A stretch of DNA of 64,000 bases from Diplonema papillatum (GCA_030068145.1 JAPJBO010000163.1:248001-312000), one strand, 5' to 3'; positions 1 through 10,322 are shown, numbered from the stretch's first letter. The notes: generated from the sequence alone by a model not told the origin. A program made the numbers and translations.

Positions 1-64
1 CTAAAACCCCCGATGACGGTGGTAAGAGTTGGAAATGCGTTCATATCTTAATCATTGCTCCTTT

Positions 65-255
65 GACTGGGATTTATGGTTGAGACGTCTAAATTGGAGG
101 AACGGTGTAAACAAAACGGAATGATACTGACTGGGATTTATGGTTGAGACGTCTGGACTGGAGGAACGGTGTAAACAAAACGGAATGATACTGACTGGGA
201 TTTATGGTTGAGACGTCTGGACTGGAGGAACGATGCAAACAAAACGGAATGATAC
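65..255 (-). repeat. 64-bp tandem repeat in nadB intron 1
   Basis: Three head-to-tail units start near 65, 129 and 193 with a period of 64 bp and almost no differences. On the minus strand they lie directly downstream of the nadB exon. The predicted splice donor GTATCATTCC is the first part of the repeat motif, and the same ten bases less the leading G recur at each unit boundary. The array therefore fills the visible start of intron 1. Confidence 0.8.
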
Positions 256-856
256 CTGTTTTTGTGTCCATCACCACGGCACCGACACAGTGGCCGTTGT
301 GCTGGAGGAGGTCGACGGCAGTGGCGGCTTTGACGAGGGTGACGTTGTCGTGTGCGGTGGTCGTCGAGAGCATGGCTTCGGTGATGGCGGCGCCTGTTTG
401 GTCCTTGAAGTGGATGATCCGCGCCCTGTTGTGCGAGGCTTCGAGGCAGAGGGCCAGGTTGTTGTCGTTGTCCCTGTCGAACGGCACCTGAGCGTCGTCG
501 ATGAGGATTTCCTCAACCCTCGTCGGCCCGTCGCGAGCGAGCATTTTGACCGCGTTCTCTACACACCTTCCCGCCCCTGCAGCCACCACATCCGACGCCA
601 GCAGCTCCGGAGTGTCGTCAGCCGCCCTGTAAATGATACCACCCTGCGCCCAGTAGCTGTTGCAGTCATGCGGGTCCTCCGACGCCGTCAGCATCGTCAC
701 GTTCAACCCCTGCCGCGCCGCGCGCAGCGCCACGGTGCAGCCCGCGATCCCGCAACCCACAACCAACACGTCCGTCGACTGTCCGACCCTCTGCACCGGG
801 TTCACCGGCACGCTCCGCACTGCCCGCATGGCGGAAAGGACCTTTCTGGTGGCCAT
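256..856 (-). CDS. nadB: L-aspartate oxidase, first exon (partial gene)
   Basis: The product is an FAD enzyme that oxidises L-aspartate to iminoaspartate, the first step of de novo NAD synthesis by the aspartate route. The exon encodes about 200 residues from an ATG at 856. Residues 30-46 hold the dinucleotide-binding GCGIAG motif, and SYWAQGGI near residues 67-74 is the family's characteristic stretch after the FAD fold. This is followed by the helical region expected before the active-site half. About 28 residues, rich in Arg and Val, precede the FAD fold and could be an organelle-targeting extension (inference). Reading the exon to 256 leaves ACAG followed by GTATCATT, a good donor; beyond it the frame loses similarity to the family. 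The catalytic half, with the fumarate reductase-like domain, must lie left of the window. A plus-strand frame across the same bases is antisense and not real. Confidence 0.85.
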
Positions 857-974
857 TGCGTGATTTTTTTTTTTTTTTTTTTTAGAAGAGGGGAAGGGGG
901 GAGAGTGATAAGGTCCTTTTTTTTTTTCTTCCTTTTTTCCTGGTGTGTTCCAAGGTACCAGGGAAAGCCTGCTA
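857..974. other. T-rich upstream flank of nadB
   Basis: The stretch just upstream of the nadB start contains a T18 run near 866-883 and a second T-rich run near 917-938. No promoter motif can be assigned. Confidence 0.4.
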
Positions 975-1245
975 CACGGGAGCCAAGCTTCACGTGTTGG
1001 CGGTACTGCAGAGCCACGGGCCTACGGGTCAAGTGGCTACCGATTTCCCGAACTAAAGCATCAAGGCGTGGCGCACCTTGGGGCTTGGCGCTCGCGCTGA
1101 ACATAAGCTCGTCGAGACGGTCAGCCGCAGGGCAGAGCGGACGGGGTTGTAGCACTGTGCTGCCTCCGACTCAAGCTTTGCAAGCTGTGTGGTTGACCGT
1201 CACGTTCCTGGACCAGGAGCGGCCTTTTTCTTTTTCTTTCTTCTT
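975..1245 (+). repeat. Dispersed repeat family D
   Basis: This block recurs in inverted orientation at about 31722-31975, with the same order of landmarks (CTTCACGTGTT, TGGCGCACCTTGG, TCAAGCTTTGCAAGC). No protein or RNA gene is recognisable in it. It is a dispersed element of unknown class. Confidence 0.7.
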
Positions 1246-1263
1246 CTTCTTCATGTCCTTTTT

Positions 1264-1577
1264 GTTGAACGCTTACGCCCGCCACTGAACCCAGATTCAC
1301 CTGTGTTTCGTGTGGGCTACAGCACATTTACCTCCTTTGATCTTTTGCAGCTGGCAGCCTCCTCAAGTATTTCCTACAAAGCAGGTGCTTATATAATCCT
1401 CGAGGGACTGCCTTGTGCTCATTTCGAAGGTGGCTAGAGGGGGAGAGAACAATACAACTACAAAGTGGGTCGTTTTTGTTGAACGCTTACGCCCGCCACT
1501 AAACCCAGATTTACCTGTGTTTCGTGTGGGCTACAGCACATTTACCTCCTTTGATCTATCGCAACTGGCAGCCTCCT
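1264..1577 (+). repeat. SINE-like family A, two consecutive copies
   Basis: The core of the family begins GTTGAACGCTTACGCCCGCC and ends AAAGCAGGTGCTTATA. The first copy covers 1264-1394. The second starts with the longer 5' part (CTCGAGGGACTGCCTTGTGC) at 1397 and breaks off at 1577, where it meets a tetraspan exon fragment. Other copies end in A-rich tails, so this looks like a short retroposon, although no clear tRNA-type promoter boxes were seen. Confidence 0.7.
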
Positions 1578-1581
1578 CCCA

Positions 1582-1689
1582 CATCGGGGTTGTGAACATG
1601 CTTCGCCCATGGGCGAGGACGGCGGTTAGCAGAACCACAGTGACCAGGCACAAAATCCCCGAGACAAGGGACCCGACATTGGGCGACAT
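1582..1689 (-). pseudogene. Tetraspan protein first-exon fragment (copy C)
   Basis: From an ATG at 1689 the minus strand reads through the first membrane span of the same protein encoded at 19987-20291, with a handful of substitutions, up to about residue 35. The frame then runs straight into the SINE-like repeat at 1577. The upstream flank (1690-1760) is also shared with copies A and B, so the duplicated unit included promoter-side DNA. Only the N-terminus survives. Confidence 0.75.
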
Positions 1690-2078
1690 GGCGACGTGAG
1701 TTTCCCTTTTGCTTAGCTGCTAGGGGTGAAATTTTAAAGTTTAGTTTAATAGCGTTTATTGTGGTTTAGAGGTTCGGTGTTTTAGGGTCTCCGGCTGACC
1801 ATTGAGGCTGTGAGGCGGGTAGGATGAGGGTAGTAGGTATGCTTATACACTTTAACTATGGCTAGCCATGTTTGTAAGTGTTGCGACCGACACCAAGAAG
1901 AAATTCGCTTTGAATTTAGTCTTGGGCCCCCCACGCGCATGCATGTTGAGCAGGGGTTGCCATGCAGCTCGTATCGGTCTGTAATATGCTTTTTACTTCC
2001 TTTTGGTTGAGTTAATGTTTGAGAACACGGTCACAAAAGATTTGTGCCCTACAGTGATGAGGTGGTTGGCCAGGCTCC

Positions 2079-2357
2079 CACGAAGCCTTATACGATGACT
2101 TCGAGTCCAGCGGCGACCAGGGCAATGTACGTCGCCCCCTCCAGCAGCCTGAAGCGGCGCCTGGAGTCGCTGCAGAAGTGGAACGCGTTCGCGGAGTCCC
2201 CTCATCAGTATCCCCGGTAGTCGTACGACGCTCCGACGCCAGCGCGCCCGTTCTCCGACACGAACATGCTGCGCCCGTCGGCGAGAACGGCGGAGAGCAT
2301 CGCCACAGTGAACAGGCACAAAATGCCCGAGAGAAGGAACCCGACGTTCGACGACAC
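2079..2357 (-). pseudogene. Tetraspan protein first exon, diverged copy D
   Basis: This is a more diverged and GC-richer relative of the tetraspan first exon. The initiator position holds GTG (2355-2357) instead of ATG. The conserved Gly-Trp pair after GASYD is replaced by two consecutive TGA codons at 2212-2217. Similarity continues through the second membrane span and ends with a TAA. No matching second exon is adjacent. It is best read as a decayed paralogue. Confidence 0.75.
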
Positions 2358-2713
2358 GGCGCTTCCTCTTTCTTTCTCTCGTGTTTGGGGCGGACAGCCT
2401 GGGGTTCATTGGGTCAGCAGCCGGATGCCCCACTATACGATCCAATCGCTGGTTTGGTCAACACCATTTACGTGTTCAATTGATCAACGAAATAGACATG
2501 CAGCCTATGTGCTGATCAATCGACGCATCTGGTTGTGCTGATGACCTCGTCTTCCCAATCCCTTAGTTGAAAGCTCCTGATACCCCGCCTACAGACAGAG
2601 ATAGATTCCGCAAGAAACTGAAGTCTTCCACGCCAAGCAGCGCCAGAAACCGCGGTTTTCTGGCGCGGCCTCGCCACGCCCGGCATAGGAGCCACGCTGC
2701 ATACACGGTAGAA
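2358..2713. other. Intergenic, no gene seen
   Basis: No supported coding exon, RNA gene or clear repeat boundary was found in this stretch. Confidence 0.4.
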
Positions 2714-2861
2714 TCCAGCCTCGGAAGCTGGAGTTCAGTTGAAAAAGCGGGTGTCACACCCGCTTTTTCGGGTGTGGATTTACACGCGTTTTGATTGTAG
2801 CACACCCGGTTTTCAGGTGTGACTCGGACACACCTCTTTAACTCCAGCTTCTGAGGCTGGA
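2714..2861. repeat. MITE-like foldback, CACACCC family
   Basis: The ends are near-perfect inverted copies (TCCAGCCTCGGAAGCTGGA and TCCAGCTTCTGAGGCTGGA). The centre carries the inverted GTGTCACACCCGC motif that can form its own hairpin. A second well-preserved copy is at 37091-37214. Partial copies or arms are at about 5287-5470, 14946-14970, 26263-26350, 27690-27750, 28220-28400 and 32315-32375. No coding capacity; probably a non-autonomous DNA element. Confidence 0.75.
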
Positions 2862-3480
2862 CCTCGCCGTGGAGGTGAAAACTACGGGTGCTGAGCACCT
2901 CTGGGGCCCCACTGAACCCATTTCACCATCAGGAGGAGGTGCGCCTGGCAGCGATGGTCTACGGAGAGGGAGTAGTTCCTGCGCATGCCAATGCACACCG
3001 CGCACCTCTGCTTCGAGCACGCATTGCAAACTGCGCGTGCGGAGCACAAGAAATAGAGAGATAGAGAGAAGACGAGTTGGAGTGCAGGGACCATCTCTCC
3101 GAGGAGTTTCCGGTCGCCTCACTTCAAACCCGTACTTCAATTAGGTGGGCGTTGGTCGTTCCGTCGGAGGCACGGTGCGGGCCGCTGTCCCGTCACTGAG
3201 GGTGACGGCGTCGGTGTTGACACAACCGGGGCCGATATGGATGGCGGGCGAGCCTGTTTCGCTGGGGAGCACCGTTTTTTTTTGGACGCGTCGCGGGCTC
3301 TCGGCTGGATAGACAGCGAGCTGCTTCGTGCGCTTCCTGCCTATTTACTTTTTCTTCGCTCTCTTGTGGATGAGAGTTGGCCGCTCCATCTTAGTGTCAA
3401 GCGGGATGCTTCTGCGAAACAGCCACCCAGACAATTTACGAAAACTGGTTCGTGGAATGGCCTGCGAACCCATCAGCCAA
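2862..3480. other. Repeat-rich intergenic stretch
   Basis: Near 3070-3140 this holds a copy of a short dispersed block containing GCAGGGACCATCTCTC followed by TCCGGTCGCC. The same block recurs near 18720, 31685 and 63315. A small open frame at 3237-3488 has no recognisable features. Confidence 0.45.
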
Positions 3481-3483
3481 AAT

Positions 3484-3538
3484 CTTAACCATGGTTAAGT
3501 GCGCCAATGGTGTCAGCCGAAGCTGGTAAAGCTTCGGC
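3484..3538. repeat. Paired palindromes, dispersed block
   Basis: A 16-bp palindrome CTTAACCATGGTTAAG (3484-3499) is followed by a 9-bp-stem hairpin, GCCGAAGCT..AGCTTCGGC with a 5-base loop, at 3516-3538. Both recur together near 15530-15581, where the first palindrome has one base change. The role is unknown. Confidence 0.7.
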
Positions 3539-3770
3539 GCCACCGGGCGCTGAACTTGTTGTCACGAACGAGCTTCCCTATCCCACAGCCAATCGGTAGC
3601 ACCAACGGGCGGTGTGTACAAATGGCAGGGACGAAATCAGTGTTCAGACAACTTGCGGAAACTGTTTCGTGGAATGGCCTGCGAACCCATCGAGACAAAT
3701 TGCGAAAACTGCGAATTGTTTCGTGGGATGGCTCAACAGCACAGGGTCCTTGCGACTCCGAGACCAGCCC

Positions 3771-3838
3771 TTTGAGATTTCGCAACGGGCAGTCTTCTCA
3801 AGTACTTCTTACAAAGCACGTGCTCATGCAAAAATAAG
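3771..3838 (+). repeat. Diverged family A tail
   Basis: The segment from TTTGAGATTTCGCAAC to CACGTGCTCATGCAAAAA is an altered version of the 3' end of SINE-like family A. A similar diverged tail occurs at 14023-14090. Confidence 0.55.
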
Positions 3839-3998
3839 AGCTCGTCACTCGGACAACCGCGGCTGATACAAAACTAATGATGATGACTACAATGGGAGAG
3901 AGCTGTTTTAGTTAAACGCTGTGCCTGATCGCTTGTGAGCTGGATTCAGGACGCAAGTGAAAACGCCACGGTTTTGCGGCGACGAGCTTCTCATTTCC

Positions 3999-4142
3999 TC
4001 TTGAACGCTTACGCCCGCCACTGAACCCAGATTCACCTGTGTTTCGTGTGGGCTACAGCACATTTACCTCCTTTGATCTTTTGCAGCTGGCAGCCTCCTC
4101 AAGTATTTCCTACAAAGCAGGTGCTTATACAAAAAAAAAAAA
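3999..4142 (+). repeat. SINE-like family A copy with poly(A) tail
   Basis: A complete core copy, from TTGAACGCTTACGCCCGCC to AAAGCAGGTGCTTATAC, followed directly by a run of 13 A. The A-run at the 3' end supports retroposition. Confidence 0.75.
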
Positions 4143-4154
4143 AATGAAAGAGCA

Positions 4155-4900
4155 GAACAAAAGAAACAAGCTCGGCAAAGGAATAGATATCGGTACTGTC
4201 TGCCGTGGGGAGGCGAGAGGGGGGCAGGGTCGGTGCAGCCGGATCGAGGATGGTCCAGCAACAACAAGGTTAAATTCTGGAGAATCTTCCTGTACTGATA
4301 CTTTTCCGTTGTTCGTTTAACTCTTCGTGCGCAACTGTTGTTCCGGAGATATTTCCTTTCAGTGCAGATGTATCATACAGATTAATCGTACACCGCAAGA
4401 GTAGGAGAAAAAAGGAGAATTTCTACATGGGTATGGTTCCAAGAGGCAATTGACTCCTTGCCGAGCGCTTCAGTTTCCTCACACACCGCGCGTGGCTAAG
4501 TACACAAATTGTCAGATCGGTTGACCGTTGGAGGAAGGAGAAAAGGGGGGTGAAGGGGATCTTTGTCTAATTTCTTAGCCGAGCACAACGTCTGGTTCCA
4601 CTATTTCGAAACAGGGTTTCCCTGAGAGGTCACCAAGGTAATCCAGCACTGAAGTTCAACAGGGAGTCCCTTGGATAAAATTGTCGGCTCTGTTCTGGTG
4701 CAAACGCAAGAGAGTGGAGACGGGTGTCGTCTGTGTCTTCCTCGTGAAACCCGTAACAAAGTGACTGCCGAGAACGGAGACTGTGCCAAAAACAGGCCGG
4801 GGAAATAGCAGTTTAGGAAACAGTGCACTGTGTCTCATGCAGGCTTGAAGCATCTAGTATACTTCGAAGCCTGCATGAGACACAGTGCACTGTTGAATCT
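4155..4900. repeat. Large dispersed block, also at 14217-14885
   Basis: About 700 bp, starting near AGAAACAAGCTCGGCA, recurs in the same orientation at 14217-14885 with small indels. It forms part of the wider duplication that also contains the tetraspan gene copies. No coding region is supported. Confidence 0.65.
4819..4894. repeat. Perfect 28-bp inverted repeat (palindrome)
   Basis: The arms at 4819-4846 and 4867-4894 are exact reverse complements separated by 20 bases that themselves contain GAAG/CTTC. The left arm alone is the form found near 13110 and 14828, so this looks like a head-to-head join of two copies of that repeat end. Confidence 0.85.
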
Positions 4901-4924
4901 GCTAAATCGAAGGTGCTAAAAAAA

Positions 4925-5224
4925 ATACTCGACGTAGCTGCTTCGACTCCGAATGGAAGAGGGGAAATATAATATAGAGGTAAGGGGCAAATACAATACA
5001 AACACAATCTGATTTGTTCTTCGCTTACACCACCGAGTGTTGTTTTCTCACTCAGGATTTTTTGACCTGTTGTGTTTGCGTGATTTGTCGTGTAGGGGTA
5101 GACCCGCATGACCTCACGTCCGTTCAACACGTGGTTCGGTAGTTACAGCACTTGGGATCCCTTCTGTTCTTTGTCGGGCAGCATCGTCGAGCATTTCCTT
5201 TCAAGCTGGCGCTTATGTAAAATA
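4925..5224 (+). repeat. SINE-like family C copy
   Basis: The block begins near TACTCGACGTAGCTGCTTCG and ends ATTTCCTTTCAAGCTGGCGC then TTATGTAAAA. Related copies are at 20425-20480 with 20920-21340, at 44998-45275, and inverted at about 38165-38475. Its 3' end resembles that of family A (AAGC-NNNN-GCTTAT). Confidence 0.7.
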
Positions 5225-5844
5225 AAATCAACAGAAAAGGGGAACGTGAGTCAGGGAAGGTTCATATACTCGCTGACGGCAAACTCCAGCTTCAGCAGCT
5301 GGAGCTGAATTTCGGGAGGGGAGGTCGTTGTAGATTCGTTCTGGTTCTGCACGGTGAGGTCAAGCCTCAAGAGCTGGAGTTAGATAGAGTGAGCCCGAGT
5401 CACACCCGAAAAGCGGGTGTGCGACGTTCATTGTATAACTACAGCTTCACCTCCAGCTTCTGAGACTGGACTCCACCGTGTGAGAATGAGGGAGGTCAAC
5501 AGGAGCTTGTGGTGGTCTCCGTCGGTGGGTACATGTCACCGCTGTTTTGTCTCTCACTTTCAGAAAGTCCCTCTCTTCGGCCGGGCAAGAGAGAGACGCG
5601 TATGACTGACACCACGATCACACTCGCAACGAATGTGGCCTGCCCCCCCCCAGTGCTGATGCTAAGGCCCCTAAACTCGGCATCGTTGTCAGCCGGACGG
5701 CAACGAGGGGTGGGTGGGTACCCCCCCCTCGTTGCCAAAAAAGCACTCGAAAAAAAAAAAATTTTGACCCACGTTTTCCACCATTTCACCTTAGAGAATT
5801 TAGCTAAGGTGGGTCCCACAGTAGGTCCACAGTGGGTTGCACCA

Positions 5845-5899
<55 letters not shown>

Positions 5900-7190
5900 C
5901 ACACCAAGGTTAGCAACTTCGTTTTGGGTCTCAGGCTTAGTATCAGCACTGCCCCCCCCCCCCTAGGGGGGGTCAAAAGGTCTTTTTTTGCGTCAAAATG
6001 GTGACATTTTCAGCCTGTAGACCTAACGGCAGTTTAAGGCTACAAAAACATGCAACCCGCCTCAGAAATGCCCGGAAACGTGTTTTTGGGGAAAGTTTCA
6101 TGGAAAATGGCCCAGGGGGGGGTGTATTAGTTGATGGTTTTAGGGTGGACACCGTTTGGTACCGGCTAGCAGCCTGTGTGTGTGCTTCACTGTTCATACC
6201 ATGCAAAGATGAGGCTACAATCACGTGCAGGCAGCCACAAATGGAAGCAACAAAAGGGCAAACGACACCCAGGAGGAAGGCAGCTATGAACGTTGCTCGT
6301 CTGGATGGTTAACAACGTCCCAAAAGGCTCTCTGAGTCTTGCGCAAGCTGAGGTGTTGTTGACACCGCAGGCAGCAGCTCTTCCCCGAACTGCTGCTGGG
6401 GCGATATTCACAAAGTTCGATGTCTTTCCGAGAAAAACAATGAGATGCTCTCATCCGTAGTGGGATTTTCCAGATCCCAACGTTTTTGTTGAAGGGATGC
6501 ACGCGACAGTGTCTTTTATTCAAGTTCGCCTTTCGTACACCACCCCGAAAGGGTCGCATTGCACACGCACGGAAGACAATACTGGTCACCGGGGTGTATC
6601 TCTGGTACCTAACCCCAACGCACGTTGAGCTTGAACAAAAATAGAAAACTGGACTTGAACGAAAAGGTTCGGCGGTGGATTCATAGGGCTGCCACGACAT
6701 AGCAGCTCAGGGCAGGGTATCTGCAGCTTGCGGTAGCACGCTACACGACACAGGCCACTACGAAAGCTGGCGCTGACGTCAAGGACTCGAGGGGGCGGCA
6801 CGTTACGAAGCCGTACCTCATTGAGTCGCTTGTCGATGCCTCCTACGAAGCCCCACCATCCCCAACTCTCAGGAAAGTCTTTTGAGTAAAAATACATAGG
6901 TTTGGGCAGTGTTGTTTTCCTTCTTCGGTTCATGCTGTCACTATTTTTGGGGTTGTCACCTAAAAAGAAGAACACCGGTACCAAACGGTGTCCACCCTGA
7001 GTCCAAAAATTGGGCACTCGTAAAAAGGCCTTTTCGGGGCACTTCAGCAGCCAAAAAGCATGTTTTAGGCATTTCTATACGGTTCTGGGGCGGTTTACCA
7101 AATTTTATTGCCTTTTAGGAGCCCCTATGTGGTTCCCAAAAAAATGACCTATTTTGACAGCTTTTGACCCCCCCTACCCCCCCCCCCCCC
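5225..7190. other. Intergenic, low-complexity runs
   Basis: Holds partial CACACCC foldback arms (5287-5470), a run of roughly 48 G at 5849-5897, C-runs near 5952, and AT/GC-mixed sequence. Several small frames exist but none shows a domain, splice pattern or repeated conservation. Confidence 0.45.
5849..5897 (+). repeat. Poly(G) tract, about 48 bases
   Basis: Almost uninterrupted G after CACCAGGA. The length in the true genome is uncertain because such runs are prone to sequencing and assembly error. Confidence 0.8.
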
Positions 7191-7199
7191 CCACATCGG

Positions 7200-8221
7200 C
7201 CTTGCAGGTGTGTGTGTGTGTGTGTGACAAGGAACAAGCAGCTGCACACCTGCTCCCCTTCAAGTCCACCTTCTGTGGCAGGAGTTCACCGTCTTATCGT
7301 GCAGTCGGAGCCTTCGCTTTCCATTACTCAGGCAAGCCCCAGAGGGACTTTTTAGTTGCCGAGCCAATCATCAACCGAAGTGCCTCGAACTGCAAACAAC
7401 TAACGAGAAACGTTTTCTGATAGTTAGAATAGAACAACTATTCGGGAGGGGTGAAGGACAAGGAGAGAAAGGGTTGGCAGCGTTCGCAGGCAGGCAGGCA
7501 GGCGGAACTCTGCTTGCCGGTCCTGTACGTTCAAAGCTGAGCTACAAATATACCAGCTCTTTTTCCTCAGATTACCAGCACCATTGTCGAACGCGTTCAA
7601 AAATGGTGCAAGAGCGGTGGTGGGTTGATGATTGTTGATGTGTGCAAGGTTACTGAATTGCAACCCCAAGAAGTAGGTAGACTGAATCAAGTATTGAGGG
7701 TTAGCATAAAGCATCTATTTGGTATCGGAAAAAAGTGGGGAAGCCTTGTGCGCTAGGTTCGTTTAACCGTGAATCTAATAAACAGGGCGGACCCCAAATT
7801 CTCACTTTCATTTCATCAACCCTGCGACAGTCATTATCTTCACCGTTTCTGCCAACGCGAGAGAGAGAAAGAGAGAGGGGGAGGCTCGTTCGGACCTTAA
7901 CTCTTAGAGTACCGCAAAATCGATCGAGGGGAACGAGGTCGGGAACAAGGAAGAAGGAGGAGTTGCCTGTGCTATTTTTCCCATTCAACTTTGGAAGAAG
8001 GAGGAGTTGCCTGTGCTATTTTTCCCATTCAACTTTGCTTCTGAAGCAAGTGGACTTGCCTCACTTGCCTCTGTAGGTCCTCACTCGACCCACCGAAGGT
8101 GCTCAAACAAGTTTGCTAGAAAAGAGAACAAATGTATTTTGAGTCACGTACGCCCGTAAGACCCCCCTGTAGCAGTCTATGGAGTTGAGAACGGCCAGGA
8201 CTACGGTGATCCGTGGTCTGC
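7200..8221. repeat. Downstream part of duplicated tetraspan locus (copy A)
   Basis: Blocks starting at CACCTGCTCCCCTTCAAG and at AGATTACCAGCACCAT, and the stretch around ATTGAGGGTTAG, match 15170-16330 downstream of copy B in the same order. This shows that the duplicated unit reaches well past the gene's 3' end. A GA-rich run lies near 7858-7880. No gene is supported here. Confidence 0.7.
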
Positions 8222-8623
8222 TCAGACGCCGTGGCCCACCACTGGCTCATGCACCATCACAGCTTCCGCGTTCACATTCCTGCTACTTAGAGTACCGGTG
8301 ACAGCAAGAACGATGACATTAACCAGCCCGAAGATGAAACAGAAAACCAGGAAGATCGGACCGTAGCTGACATCGTAAAAGTCCTTTATCTTAACAGAGA
8401 CAAGTCCACATTCGTACTCTTCGGACCACAAAGCCCAGCCGACGGCCATCGCAATCAGAACGAAGACAAACAGCCCGATGTTCAGCACAAACGCGATCAG
8501 CCTGAGTGTGAGTGGAGAATAGTTGAATTGGAGCAGCACTTGAAAACTAAAGAGACGTCGAAAAAAAATTACGAAGCGCGGGTTTGAAGTCATTCCGGCA
8601 ACTCTCTATTTCCCATCCCAGGA

Positions 8624-8848
8624 TTGAATGACGCAGTTGTGCACGCGTTAACCCGGCTACGAGAGTTAAAGTGTTCGTGGTCCATCTCGTGGATCAGTAC
8701 GAAGGGGAACCCGGCCGATGTCCCTTCAAGAGTTGCCCTTGCCGCCGACGCCTCGGACGAGGATCGACAGCGGCTTTTACTTGCGGTGAGGGCATTCTTT
8801 ACTCGCGAGGGGGCAGGTGGCGTGACGTCGTCCCAGCGGCGATCATAG
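8624..8848 (+). pseudogene. RNase H end of a DIRS-type RT, fragment
   Basis: The frame ends in a segment with WISTKGNPADVPSR, the last conserved block of the RNase H domain in DIRS-like retroelements (compare VPSKLNPADPPSR in the element at 48-50 kb). The rest of the RT is absent. A roughly 65-bp piece just downstream (GGCAGGTGGCGTGACGTCGT) is repeated at about 9403-9465, suggesting a broken element with repeated ends. It lies inside the intron of tetraspan copy A. Confidence 0.6.
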
Positions 8849-9544
8849 CTTGCCTCATGGTCGGTGTTCTTCCCCTCCGTTTGTTCTTTTATGTGAGTTC
8901 CATCCTGACTGGTTTAACCTTTCCTTTTCGACTGGAGTGGCCAGGGCGGAACGGGACGATCCCGTCAAGTGGGAGAGAGCAGCTGTGGGAAAACGGAAAG
9001 TAGGTGCGAGAACAGGCAAACCTACCTTGTGCACTAGCGACGTTCAACCGTGAATCCGTGAAACAACAAGCAGGTGCCTTCCCACATTCCCACTGTCAAA
9101 AGAGAGAGAAAGCTGCCAGAGGAACGCCAGCCGAACAGCGGCTGCAGACCCCGCCTCAGAACGAGTGCGATCATGCCAGTAGATGCCAGCCACAATTCCT
9201 ATGGTTTACCGTGGGAATTGGAGCAAAGCGCATGGCAAGAATAGAGCACCCACCCAAACCATCAACAGAAGAGTTTGGGAGGAGGCGGGGGTTACTACTA
9301 GACAGTCACACTGGCAGCAACAAAAAGCCCAAATCCAGCAGGAGCAAAGAATGTCAGTCTCACCTTCCTCTTTCTTTTTCCCACCCTCCATCCCCCGCGG
9401 GCAGGTGGCGTGACGTCGTCCCAGCGGCGATCATAGCTTGCCTCATGGTCGGTGTTCTTCCCATCCCAAATGACCAAAACCTGGAAAAATCGGCAAAAAT
9501 AGCCAAATTTTTCCAAAATCTGGAGGACAGTGTGACCTCCCATG

Positions 9545-9825
9545 GACTGGTAAAAAACCGTTATATAACGTTATATAACGTTATATAACGTTATATAACG
9601 TTATATAACGTTATTATAACGTTATATAACGTTATTATACCGTTATTATAACGTCATATAACGTTATATAACGTTATAACGGTCAAATAACGTTATTTTT
9701 CGACCAAAAATGGCAAATAACGGTTTTATAACGGTCAATAACGGTTTTTCTGGATTTAGGGGGGGGGTAACAAATAACTCCGGGAATAACGTTATATAAC
9801 GTTATATAACGTTATATAACGGCCA
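9545..9825. repeat. TTATATAACG tandem array
   Basis: More than a dozen copies of the roughly 10-bp unit GTTATATAAC, with variants ending in AACGGTC. The unit is itself nearly palindromic. A short G-run and unrelated bases split the array near 9759-9787. Confidence 0.85.
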
Positions 9826-9927
9826 TCTATGAATCCCTTTGATTTTATTCCGCCGGCAGTACGATGAGACGTTGAAGGAAGACGTTGGATAGAAGGAGGA
9901 AGAGACGATTCTTCGTTTGGGGTTTTA

Positions 9928-10322
9928 TTACGACGCAGCGAGCGTCGGGGTCCCGTGGAGAATGCCCTTGAGAGGTTGCGAGGGGGGCCGGTCTGCCATC
10001 CGTAACGCACAGCTCCATAGGAGTGTCGCCGCAGCCGCGAGCTCCGCGTCTCCCGATACGATGCCTATGATCGTCTGTGCCTCCTCGAAACTCAGCGGGA
10101 CCGCGTGGCTCGGCGTCTCCCTTCTTTCCAGACGTCGCTTCAAAATCGCCCTTTTCGTCTTCGCCAGGTCGGCCGCTGGAACACCCCATCTTGAGCCCAA
10201 CACGCTGACGTATTGCTCCACCGACACCTTTGGACTCTCCAATGGACACGTGAGCTGAATGGCGCGGTCGGCCAGCAAACGCAAGCTTGCTCGCCGCCAG
10301 CTGAGCTCCGTCTGTTAGACTC
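9928..10322 (-). pseudogene. Tyrosine recombinase N-terminal fragment
   Basis: The minus-strand frame carries SVEQYVSVLGSRWG and later a segment with LLWSCALRMAD. This resembles the core-binding region and the first catalytic-Arg block of retroelement tyrosine recombinases. The HxxR and tyrosine blocks are missing, and the frame ends in a stop at 9928. Upstream, a TAA then a hAT insertion at 10391 cut the sequence. Together with the RNase H fragment at 8.6 kb it probably represents a decayed YR retroelement. The assignment rests on motif resemblance only. Confidence 0.45.

Noticed and set aside
233-1288. 351-codon plus-strand frame across nadB
   Set aside because: It is antisense to a well-supported FAD-enzyme exon and continues into poly(T) and repeats.
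2079-2357. UGA read as tryptophan in a nuclear gene
   Set aside because: One of the two TGA codons replaces Gly, the start codon is also lost, and copies A and B use TGA as their normal stop.
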